This document shows positions 34,704 through 42,702 of a stretch of 64,000 nt of DNA, piece by piece. A program made the translations under genes and the position numbers. The DNA comes from Phaeobacter sp. A36a-5a (GTDB lineage: Bacteria > Pseudomonadota > Alphaproteobacteria > Rhodobacterales > Rhodobacteraceae), in the NCBI RefSeq assembly GCF_037911135.1, contig NZ_JBBLYU010000001.1, positions 1-64,000 on the forward strand, in the 5' to 3' direction. The notes beneath the pieces were generated by a model. The model made no database searches and had not been told where the DNA came from. It worked only from the letters and a program-made list of their open reading frames with translations. Within the stretch, counting starts at the first letter, position 1. Every line of letters begins with the position of its first letter.

Positions 34704-36647
34704 ATGGATGCGAGGACAGCGGTGACACAGACAGCGTCGGCGGCAGACATAACAACACAGGCGGGCGGCGATGCGGCCCCGCTTCCTCAGGTTGAACTGA
34801 ACGGCGCCAGCTACAATGCCACGCCGGGGCAGCGGCCCGTCATGGTCGATGGCTGCGATACCGTGGCAAAATTGTTTTCGCTGCGCTGTCATCAACTGGG
34901 CAAACGGACGGCTCATCGCGAAAAAGATATGGGCATCTGGAAGGCCTATTCCTGGCAGGACTACTGGGACCATGCGGAAAAGATCGGCCTGGGCCTGATG
35001 GCGCTGGGGCTTGAGCGAGGTGAAGTTGTTTCGATCCTGAGCGAAGACCGCAAGGAATGGCTCTATCTCGATATGGGCATCCAGGGCGCCGGGGCCATTG
35101 CGTCTGGCGTCTATACGACAGATTCCGCCCAGCAGCTGGCCTATTTGATCAATGACAGCGGCAGCCGGTTTCTGGTGGTAGAAAACGACGAGCAGCTGGA
35201 CAAGTTCCTGGAGATCGAAGCCGAGGTCCCGCATCTGCGCTGGGTTATCATTCTGGAGCGCGACGGGCTGCATGATCTGGAGCATGACAGATGCCTGTTT
35301 CTCGATCAGCTTTATGATCAGGGCGCGGCCTTCAAGATGGCAAATCCAACCGCTTTCGAGGACGCGGTGGCCCGGTCGCGGCCAGATGAAACCGCGCTGC
35401 TCATCTATACGTCGGGTACCACTGGCCTGCCCAAGGGCGCCATGTTGAGTCACGAAAACATCCTCGCGACGATGGAGTCAGGCGCGCGTGCACTGGAATG
35501 CTACGCCACGGATGAGCAGCTCTGTTTCCTGCCGCTCTGCCATATCCTTGAGCGCAACGTCTCCGTCTACCTGCCAATGGCGGCCGGCAGTACGGTCAAT
35601 TTCGCCGAAAGCCCGGAAACCGTTTTCGACAATATGCAGGAAGTGTCGCCGGCCACCTTCTTTGCGGTGCCGCGTGTCTGGGAAAAAGTCTATTCCCGCG
35701 TTCTGGTCCTGGCGCAGGAGGCGACCTGGCTGGGGCGCTGGGCCTTTGGTCGGGCGGTCGCTGCGGGGGCTGCGCGGGCCGAGTATGTGCTGGCCGCAAA
35801 ACCCGTCCCTGCGGGTATCGCCCTGCGCTATCGGATCTGGGACATGCTGGTTCTGCGTAATCTGCGCCGAATGCTAGGGCTGGACCGGCTGCGCCGGGGC
35901 GGCACCGGGGCGGCACCGATTTCGCCTGAATTGCTGCGTTGGTATTGGTCGATTGGCGTGCCGCTGATCGAGGGCTACGGGATGACCGAAAACGCAGGAC
36001 TTACCGCGGCAAACCGGGTGTTGTCGCATCGGCCGGGCACTGTTGGCCAGGCCGTGCCGGGCGTTGATATTCGTATCGCGGTGGATGGGGAAATTCAGCT
36101 CTGGGGGCTCAACAATTTCCAGGGATATTGGCGCAAGCCTGAAAAAACGGCTGAGACCTATACCGAGGACGGCTGGCTGCGCACTGGCGATGTCGGGCGG
36201 CTGGACGAAGATGGGTTCCTGACCATCACCGGGCGGATCAAGGACATCATTATCACCGCTGGCGGCAAGAATATCACACCGGCTGAAATCGAAAGCCGGT
36301 TAAAGTTCAGCCACTATATTTCCGACGCAGTGGTGATCGGTGACCGGCGCAAATTCCTGACCTGCCTGATCATGATTGATCAGGAAAACGTCGAGAAATT
36401 TGCGCAGGATCGGAAAATCCCGTTTAGTGATTTTGCCTCGCTCTGTGCTGCGGAACCGGTGGTTGATCTGATCCGGGGTGAGGTCGATGCGGTCAACCGT
36501 GATTTCGCGCGTGTCGAGCAGATCAAGGATTTCCGTCTGATCAACGTTCTGCTCACGGCCGAGGATGACGAGCTGACCGCGACCATGAAGTTGAAACGTG
36601 GGCTGGTGGAGAAAAAGCACAAGAACCTGATCGACCAGATGTACTGA
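34704..36647 (+). CDS. AMP-dependent acyl-CoA synthetase (FadD15-like)
   Basis: A 647-residue adenylate-forming enzyme that ligates a carboxylic acid to CoA with ATP. It shows the phosphate loop YTSGTTGLPKGAML, GYGMTENAG, DGWLRTGDVGRLDEDGFLTI, and the hinge GRIKDIIITAGGKNITPAEIE. The length and the C-terminal VRRVEQ-like DFARVEQIKDF region fit the long-chain/FadD15-type branch. It lies between the ATPase and binding-protein genes of an HAAT operon, so the imported substrate is probably a carboxylic acid activated on entry. The substrate is unknown. Confidence 0.9.
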   Translation: MDARTAVTQTASAADITTQAGGDAAPLPQVELNGASYNATPGQRPVMVDGCDTVAKLFSLRCHQLGKRTAHREKDMGIWKAYSWQDYWDHAEKIGLGLMALGLERGEVVSILSEDRKEWLYLDMGIQGAGAIASGVYTTDSAQQLAYLINDSGSRFLVVENDEQLDKFLEIEAEVPHLRWVIILERDGLHDLEHDRCLFLDQLYDQGAAFKMANPTAFEDAVARSRPDETALLIYTSGTTGLPKGAMLSHENILATMESGARALECYATDEQLCFLPLCHILERNVSVYLPMAAGSTVNFAESPETVFDNMQEVSPATFFAVPRVWEKVYSRVLVLAQEATWLGRWAFGRAVAAGAARAEYVLAAKPVPAGIALRYRIWDMLVLRNLRRMLGLDRLRRGGTGAAPISPELLRWYWSIGVPLIEGYGMTENAGLTAANRVLSHRPGTVGQAVPGVDIRIAVDGEIQLWGLNNFQGYWRKPEKTAETYTEDGWLRTGDVGRLDEDGFLTITGRIKDIIITAGGKNITPAEIESRLKFSHYISDAVVIGDRRKFLTCLIMIDQENVEKFAQDRKIPFSDFASLCAAEPVVDLIRGEVDAVNRDFARVEQIKDFRLINVLLTAEDDELTATMKLKRGLVEKKHKNLIDQMY

Positions 36648-36692
36648 CAAACAGGCGCATCCGCGCCGGGGGACACAAGGGAGTAAGCGCAG

Positions 36693-37853
36693 ATGAAGAG
36701 ATGGACAGCGGGCTTTATCGGGGCCGCACTGGCGGCGGGGCTTGCGCCTCAGGCGATGGCGCAGACCCAAGGAGTGAGCGACAGTGAAATTGTGCTCGGC
36801 TCGGTCAATGACCTGAGTGGAATATTTGCCGCTGTTGGTGTGCCGGCCGTAAACGGCGCCAATTTGCGGTTTGACGAGGCCAATGCCAATGGCGGCATTC
36901 ACGGCCGCCAAATTCGTTTCGTGGTCGAAGACAATGGCTATCAGATTCCGCGGGCCATGCAGGGCTACAATAAGCTTCTGAATCGCGATCAGGTCTTTGC
37001 AATGCTCCTGTCGTTGGGAACGCCCATGAATATCGCAGGGTTCAAATTGCTGGATCCGAAAGGCATTCCCAATATCAGCCCGCTGACAGCTGCGCGTCAG
37101 ATGTTGCAGGAGCCGATCGACAATAAGTTCATCGGGTTTTCCAGCTATTACGATCAGGTCCGCGCCGGTGTGACCTATCTGGCGGAAGAATTCGATGCGA
37201 AAGAAGTCTGCTCGATGTATATCCCGTCGGATTTCGGCAAGGAGATCAAGGAGGGCAGCCAGGATGTTGCTGCCGAACTAGGGCTGAGTTTCGCTGCCGA
37301 GACGACCCATAAGCCGGATGAGCTGGACTTTGTCGGTTCGCTGACGAAGCTGAAGTCCGAAGGATGCGATATCATCACCATGGCTCTTGGCGTGCGGCAG
37401 GGGATTACCGTGGTTGGCACCGCCAAGAAGCTGGGCTGGACCGAGGCGAAATTCCTCAACACCTCCGCCGGTTTTCTTGAGGTGGTGGCGGCGGTGCCCG
37501 GCGGCGTAACGGAGGGGCTCTATGCTGCGGCTGGCTGGGCTGACCTGATCGCGCGGGCTGAGGACGACGTTCCGGCGAAGTTTATGGCGGATTACGAAGC
37601 AAAGTTCGGCCAGCCCGCCGGTGGCTTTGCCATGCTCGGGTATAGTGCAGCCAATACCGTGGTGAATGCGCTGGAGGCCGCAGGCCCCGATCTGGCTCAT
37701 GAAAGCTTTATCAAGGGGATGGAAAGCCTCGATTTCTTTGATGCCTTGACCGATACCCAGATCACCTATGGGCCGGATGACCATAGGGGCGCCGATGTCA
37801 TTGTCATCTCGGTGGTAGAGAATGGCGTCTGGAAAGAGCTGAGCCGGAAATAG
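36693..37853 (+). CDS. HAAT-family periplasmic substrate-binding protein
   Basis: A 386-residue LivK-type binding protein with a Sec signal peptide (MKRWTAGFIGAALAAGLAPQ, cut after AMA). The binding fold starts with IVLGSVNDLSGIFAAVGVPAVNGANL and ends with VISVVENGVWKELSRK. Proteins with this IVLGSVxDLSGxxA start often bind aromatic or organic acids rather than leucine, which fits the acyl-CoA ligase just upstream; this is inference. It is the last gene before a terminator. Confidence 0.9.
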   Translation: MKRWTAGFIGAALAAGLAPQAMAQTQGVSDSEIVLGSVNDLSGIFAAVGVPAVNGANLRFDEANANGGIHGRQIRFVVEDNGYQIPRAMQGYNKLLNRDQVFAMLLSLGTPMNIAGFKLLDPKGIPNISPLTAARQMLQEPIDNKFIGFSSYYDQVRAGVTYLAEEFDAKEVCSMYIPSDFGKEIKEGSQDVAAELGLSFAAETTHKPDELDFVGSLTKLKSEGCDIITMALGVRQGITVVGTAKKLGWTEAKFLNTSAGFLEVVAAVPGGVTEGLYAAAGWADLIARAEDDVPAKFMADYEAKFGQPAGGFAMLGYSAANTVVNALEAAGPDLAHESFIKGMESLDFFDALTDTQITYGPDDHRGADVIVISVVENGVWKELSRK

Positions 37854-37877
37854 GCGACCGCCTCGAAAACAAAAAGG

Positions 37878-37910
37878 AAAAGCCGACAGGTTTCTATCTG
37901 TCGGTTTTTG
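37878..37910 (+). terminator. Rho-independent terminator of the ABC-ligase operon
   Basis: CCGACAG and CTGTCGG form a 7-bp stem with an 8-base loop, flanked by AAAAG and TTTTTG, 30 bases after the binding-protein stop codon. Confidence 0.9.
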
Positions 37911-38004
37911 CTATTCTTGGGTCAGGCCCTCTATCCGGCGTATTGGGCTTCATTTTATGCACATATTTGAATATTATTACTCTTGCGGAAGAGGGAGTTG
38001 AACC

Positions 38005-38922
38005 ATGGCAGTAACAAGACGGCATTTTGTGCAGGGGTTGGGGGCCGGGCTCGCGCTGGTGCCCTTCGGGCGTGTTTGGGCGGAAACCAGAGTGTCGCTC
38101 GGCGCAGCGGAGCTGCTCAGCCTTTCAGATGGTCGAATGCAGTTGCCACCCTCTTTTCTGTATGGGGATCTGGAGCCATCTGCGCTTGCGCGTGTCCTTG
38201 CGGAGCATGGGATTTCTCCTGATGAGCCGCTCACACCGGAGGTGAATGTCACGCTGTTGCGCGACAAGGATCACATCATTCTGTTTGATACCGGTGCGGG
38301 GCCCGCCTTTCAGGATGGGACTGGACAGCTGCCCGATGCGCTAGCTGCCGTGGGGATCAGCCCGGAGGATGTCACGCATGTGGTGTTCACGCATTGCCAT
38401 CCTGACCATCTCTGGGGCGTTCTGGATGATTTCGACGAACCGCTCTTTAGCAACGCTCAACATATGATGGGGCGCAAGGAATGGGACTACTGGTTTGATC
38501 CTGCAACCGTGGGGTCAATCGGAGCGGCGCGTGAGTCCATGGCGGTTGGCGCACGCCGACGTCTGGAGATCCTTGCCGATGGTATCACCCTGTTCGATGA
38601 TGGCGCCGAGATCCTGCCGGGTGTTGCTGCACACGCGACCTTTGGCCATTCACCCGGCCATATGTCGTTTGAAATTTCAGGTGGGACGGATAACGTGATG
38701 GTGCTGGGTGATGCGATCACCAATGCACATGTCAGCTTCTCCGAGCCGGGCTGGGAAATCGCATCCGATCAACTCCCGGTCGCCGCGGCCAGGGTGCGGC
38801 AAAAGCTGTTGCAGCGGCTGTCATCTGAGCAGCTGATGGTTGTAGGGTATCACCTACCGAATGGTGGCGTGGGTCGTGTCGATACTGTTAGCAGCGGGTA
38901 TCGGTTTATATCTGAAAATTAA
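38005..38922 (+). CDS. Tat-exported metallo-beta-lactamase-fold hydrolase
   Basis: A 305-residue MBL-fold enzyme. The N-terminus (TRRHFVQGLGAGLALVPFG) is a twin-arginine signal, so it is exported folded to the periplasm. The zinc site is complete: VVFTHCHPDHLWG, then GHSPGHMSF, VLGDAITNAH and a final GYHLP. The substrate is unknown; lactonase-like members look similar. It stands alone between a terminator and an AT-rich gap. Confidence 0.85.
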   Translation: MAVTRRHFVQGLGAGLALVPFGRVWAETRVSLGAAELLSLSDGRMQLPPSFLYGDLEPSALARVLAEHGISPDEPLTPEVNVTLLRDKDHIILFDTGAGPAFQDGTGQLPDALAAVGISPEDVTHVVFTHCHPDHLWGVLDDFDEPLFSNAQHMMGRKEWDYWFDPATVGSIGAARESMAVGARRRLEILADGITLFDDGAEILPGVAAHATFGHSPGHMSFEISGGTDNVMVLGDAITNAHVSFSEPGWEIASDQLPVAAARVRQKLLQRLSSEQLMVVGYHLPNGGVGRVDTVSSGYRFISEN

Positions 38923-39316
38923 ACAAAACAATCATAGAGTGCATTATTTCGCATCCGTATCCGGCCTCCCGATCAATGACTGTTAGAGAACGGCGTCGGA
39001 TGTGACGGCTATTCCGCCTGCGCGGCTCGGCTGTCCTGACACCGGATGTGCAGTTTCTCCATCTGGAGGAGGCAATATATTGCGGCTGTCGTCTCCTTCA
39101 GCCGTGGTCAATAGCTGGATGCCGATCAGTAGTTTGGATGCTGGAGGGAATACTCCACAAGTGTGCGTTATCCAAACATACTGAAATCCTTTAGGTTGTA
39201 TTATTTGTGGTGACTTTTATTGATTCTTGTGAGATGGTTAATGGGTGGGTAATCAATTCGGTCGGAGTTGGGGTTATAGGTTCCGGTTGTATTGCTAGAG
39301 GTAATGGGTTTGGGAT
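38923..39316. other. AT-rich intergenic region
   Basis: About 390 bases between the MBL gene and the next regulator gene. It has clearly lower GC than its neighbours, which suggests acquired or fast-changing DNA. No ribosome-site-backed frame or RNA gene was seen. A promoter for the following gene is likely in the last 150 bases. Confidence 0.5.
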
Positions 39317-40981
39317 ATGGAAAATAAACTTAGAATTCGCCATTTTGGCGCGTTTGGAGTTTTTCTGCCCGACGGAGACAGTCTTCTCCTCGGCTCAAAG
39401 CACCAGGCACTGTTGGCACTTTTGTCTACTGCAGAAGGCGGTGTGCGAACACGAGCGTTTTTGGAGCGTACCCTGTGGAGTCTGGCCCAGCCAGAGCAGG
39501 CGAAGGCCAGTTTGCGAACCGCGCTCTCGACTCTCCGTCGGCATCTTGGAAGCGAATGTGCGTCCTTTCTGTCCGCCAATCGAGAGCGCGTGGTCCTGGA
39601 TCTGTCGAAAATCGAAGTAGATGCAGACCCTGCCAAGGGCGATTTCATGGAAGGCTTTGAGCTGCCGCATGAAACGACATTTGCGGTCTGGTTGGAACAG
39701 CAGCGCAATGAGCTGACGCGCGCCGATGCCCGCAATCGGGCCGCCACGGGCATGCTGCGTGACTACAGCCGCGCCGTATTGGATAGCCTGTTGCCGCCGA
39801 TCGCCGTTCTGCCGTTTGTGCATCGCGCGCCGGGGGATGCAAAATCTCCGCTTGGGGCATTGCTCTCGGAGGAGTTGGTGCGCCACCTGTCGCGCAGCCA
39901 TGCCTTTTGCGTCACGTCATATCTGGCGTCGCGGCAGTTCGATCCGCATCAGATCCGCCCTAGCGAAGTCTATTCGATGGCGGGTGCCAGCTATCTTGTA
40001 TCGGGGACCGTCAATGTTACGGGCCAGACCTACCGTTTGCAGGTTGACCTGCATGACGCCGAGCGGGAGCGGGTCATCTGGTCGCGAGACTTCACCGAAA
40101 CCCTCGCGATGCTGACCAATGGGTGCAGCATGGCTTTGCGAGATGTTACCGCGCAGATCGGCTGGACCGTGGTCGGTGAAGCGGTGCGTTTGGTTGGCTT
40201 CAGGCCACTGTCCAAACACGATAGCCATACCTTGCTGATGGCGGCGATCGCGCTGATGCAGGACATGCAGATGCCGCAGTTCAACCAGGCGCAGGAAATC
40301 CTCGCAGTCCTGCTGGAACGTGAAGTGCAGCACCCGGTTGCCCTGACGTGGATGGCGATGTGGCATGTGATGCGCGTGCAGAAAGGTTTCTCCACGGATC
40401 GTCAGCTTGACGCGCATCTCGCCAACCAGCTGGTGGCAGCGGCGCTCGCCCAGGATCCGACGTTCTCTCTGGCACTGACGGTACGGGGGCTGATAGCCAG
40501 CCACCTGATGTTCCGGTTCGATCTGGCGCAGGATTCCTATGACCTCGCACTGAAGGACAATCCGAACGAAGCATTGGCATTGCTGCTGAAGGGCACAACC
40601 CTTGCCTATCAGAACCAGCCGGAGGATGCGGTAAGGCTGACGGATGCCGCACGGCGGCTCTCTCCGCTGGGACCGCAGCGCTATTACTTCGATTCATATT
40701 CGGCGACGGCCAATCTGGGCGCGCAGAATTACGAGCGTGCAGTCAACCTGGCAGACCGGTCCTTGCAGGCCAACCCGACCTTCCCGGCAACGTTACGGAC
40801 CAAAGCCATCGCCCTGCAGGCATTGGGGCAATCGGACAAGGCGCGGGATGTCGTGAAATCGCTGCTCACCGTGCAGCCGGGGTTCAACATTGCACGTTAC
40901 GAAAAAGATCACGCGGCATCCAATGCCCCCTTCGGCAAGGATTGGAGCAAGGCGCTGCGGTCCGCGGGTGTGCCTGCCTGA
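39317..40981 (+). CDS. Winged-helix regulator with TolB-like and TPR regions
   Basis: A 554-residue, probably cytoplasmic signalling protein. The first ~90 residues resemble the SARP/OmpR-type winged helix (IRHFGAFGVFLPDGDSLLLG, then QAKASLRTALSTLRRHLG). A middle region (IAVLPFVHRAPGDAKSPLGALLSEELVRHLS, quoted in part) matches the TolB-like 'IAVLPF' domain that follows such helices in alphaproteobacterial adenylate-cyclase-like regulators. TPR-type helices fill residues ~330-540. No cyclase catalytic domain is present. The target and signal are unknown. Confidence 0.75.
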   Translation: MENKLRIRHFGAFGVFLPDGDSLLLGSKHQALLALLSTAEGGVRTRAFLERTLWSLAQPEQAKASLRTALSTLRRHLGSECASFLSANRERVVLDLSKIEVDADPAKGDFMEGFELPHETTFAVWLEQQRNELTRADARNRAATGMLRDYSRAVLDSLLPPIAVLPFVHRAPGDAKSPLGALLSEELVRHLSRSHAFCVTSYLASRQFDPHQIRPSEVYSMAGASYLVSGTVNVTGQTYRLQVDLHDAERERVIWSRDFTETLAMLTNGCSMALRDVTAQIGWTVVGEAVRLVGFRPLSKHDSHTLLMAAIALMQDMQMPQFNQAQEILAVLLEREVQHPVALTWMAMWHVMRVQKGFSTDRQLDAHLANQLVAAALAQDPTFSLALTVRGLIASHLMFRFDLAQDSYDLALKDNPNEALALLLKGTTLAYQNQPEDAVRLTDAARRLSPLGPQRYYFDSYSATANLGAQNYERAVNLADRSLQANPTFPATLRTKAIALQALGQSDKARDVVKSLLTVQPGFNIARYEKDHAASNAPFGKDWSKALRSAGVPA

Positions 40982-41123
40982 GCGGTAAAAATCCATCGGG
41001 CGGACCATCGACCCGGTGAGAGCGGTGGAGACGCGGGGGCTTGCAGGCCTGCCGTGTCTTCGCTCATCTACGGGGGCAGCAGAGGGTGTGCATCGCGCTC
41101 GCCAGTACGAAGAGGTCCCTATC

Positions 41124-42119
41124 ATGAAGGCAGTCACCTATCGCGCGTTTGGAGCGGCAGAAACCGTCCTGCAGCTGGAAGACCTGCCCGATATCGTACC
41201 GGGGCCAGGTGAGCTGCGTGTGGAACTGACCTATTCCGGCGTAAACCCCTCTGACGTGAAGGCGAGGGCTGGCGCCCGCGCCGGAGTGACTGAGCTGCCC
41301 TATCCGGTGATCATTCCCCATAGTGACGGGTCGGGCGTGATTGCGGAGGTCGGCGAGGGTGTCGATCCGGCGCGTATCGGGGAGGCGGTCTGGATCTGGA
41401 ACGGTCAGTGGCAGCGGCCGTTCGGGACCGCCGCCACCTCCATAACGCTGCCGGCTGAGCAGGCTGTTCCGCTGCCGGAAGGGCTTGACCTGAAACAGGG
41501 CGCGGCTCTGGGGATCCCGGCGCTAACGGCTGCTCATGCGGTGTTCTCGGGTGGGGATGTCACCGATCGGACGGTGCTCGTTCAGGGCGGTGCCGGCACC
41601 GTTGGTCTATTGGCCGTGCAGCTGGCCAGATGGGGCGGGGCGCGGGTGATCGCGACCTGCGCATCTCACGCGGCGGACCGGGTCCGGCAGGCCGGAGCTG
41701 ACGCCACCCTGGCCTATGCCGACGGGGACCTGACAGAGCAGATCCTGGCGGCAAATGATGGTCGCCACGTCGACCATATCGTCGAAGTTGAGTTTGGTGC
41801 GAACTGTGCCGTCGACACCGAGGTCATTGCACCAAATGGTCGGGTAACGGCCTATGGGTCGGCGCAGCAGATGACACCGCAGCTGCCGTTCTACCCGTTG
41901 ATGTTCAAATCGGTGACGCTGGAGATGATGCTGGTCTATCTGCTGCCGCCCGTGGCCCGTCGTGCAGCGATCAAACGTATCGAACATGCCGCAGCCGCTG
42001 GGGCGTTGCATCTGCCCATCGCTGAGGTTTTCGATCTGGTCGACACCGCCAAGGCGCATCAAGCCGTCGAACTTGGGCATCGCGCCGGCTCCATCCTTGT
42101 AAGGACCGGAAGAGATTGA
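41124..42119 (+). CDS. NADPH:quinone oxidoreductase-like MDR protein
   Basis: A 331-residue medium-chain dehydrogenase/reductase of the zeta-crystallin (quinone reductase) branch. It lacks zinc-ligand cysteines and has YSGVNPSDVKARAGA, VIIPHSDGSGVIAEVGEGV and the NADPH site VQGGAGTVGLLAVQLARWGGA. It probably reduces quinones or enones. The ATG at 41124 follows AGAGG and begins with MKAVTYRAFG, normal for the family. It is 140 bases after the previous gene, so it may be independent. Confidence 0.87.
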   Translation: MKAVTYRAFGAAETVLQLEDLPDIVPGPGELRVELTYSGVNPSDVKARAGARAGVTELPYPVIIPHSDGSGVIAEVGEGVDPARIGEAVWIWNGQWQRPFGTAATSITLPAEQAVPLPEGLDLKQGAALGIPALTAAHAVFSGGDVTDRTVLVQGGAGTVGLLAVQLARWGGARVIATCASHAADRVRQAGADATLAYADGDLTEQILAANDGRHVDHIVEVEFGANCAVDTEVIAPNGRVTAYGSAQQMTPQLPFYPLMFKSVTLEMMLVYLLPPVARRAAIKRIEHAAAAGALHLPIAEVFDLVDTAKAHQAVELGHRAGSILVRTGRD

Positions 42120-42249
42120 GAAACCCAGCATCAGAGCTGAGTGTTTCCGGGTCAGAACAGACCAGCCAAAGGGAAGCATGAAAACTGCATTTTTTTCCAA
42201 AAATCCTCTTGCACCTGCTGAAATCTGGCATTAGACACCCGCTCACCGA

Positions 42250-42324
42250 TGGGGTGTGGCCAAGTGGTAAGGCAACAGTTTTTGGTACTGAAGATCGTAG
42301 GTTCGAATCCTACCACCCCAGCCA
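42250..42324 (+). tRNA. tRNA-Gln (anticodon TTG)
   Basis: A 75-base tRNA including an encoded CCA. The acceptor arms TGGGGTG / CACCCCA pair fully; the D arm is GGCCAAGTGGTAAGGC. The anticodon loop TTTTGGT gives anticodon TTG (reads CAA, Gln), and the T arm GTAGG-TTCGAAT-CCTAC is intact. The sequence is close to known tRNA-Gln genes. A T run follows. Confidence 0.96.
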
Positions 42325-42702
42325 TTTTTCCACATATTATGATGCTTTTTAAGGGTCTGGCTCCTCTGGCCACAGTCGGCGTATCGGTGTGGCCAACTGA
42401 TACCTCGCGGCATATTCGTCTCTAGGTGAAGACCGAGGGGAGGCGCGCTCTACGGTTGTAGTCTCGCTCTGTTCAGCTGCGATATCCGTGCTGAATGCCT
42501 CTGGTGCTCGTCAAATCAGAATGGATAAGAGGCAAATACTATTTAAATTTTAATATATTTTACAAAGCGGTATCGATTTTCGAACCGTTGCAGGCCCTGT
42601 ATTCATTTTGTTTCAACCATAACAGCCTAACCTGATGCACCCATCGAGACGCGGCAGGCCCACCGGCGCGCACTCGAGGAACGGTAGACTCGGAGGCTGG
42701 CC
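42325..42702. other. Intergenic region between tRNA-Gln and RTX gene
   Basis: About 380 bases with a strongly AT-rich core (about 42535-42620) and no recognisable gene. The AT-rich part, ahead of an accessory-type secreted protein and next to a tRNA, may mark an insertion boundary, but no copy of the tRNA 3' end was seen elsewhere in the window. GGAGG just before 42703 is the RTX ribosome site. Confidence 0.5.

Noticed and set aside
39207-39620. 137-codon frame overlapping the start of the winged-helix regulator
   Set aside because: Most of it is the regulator gene read in another frame; no family-like sequence.
42121-42249. Search for a second copy of the tRNA-Gln 3' end as an island attachment site
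   Set aside because: No repeat of the T-arm/acceptor sequence was seen elsewhere in the window, so no attachment-site pair is claimed.
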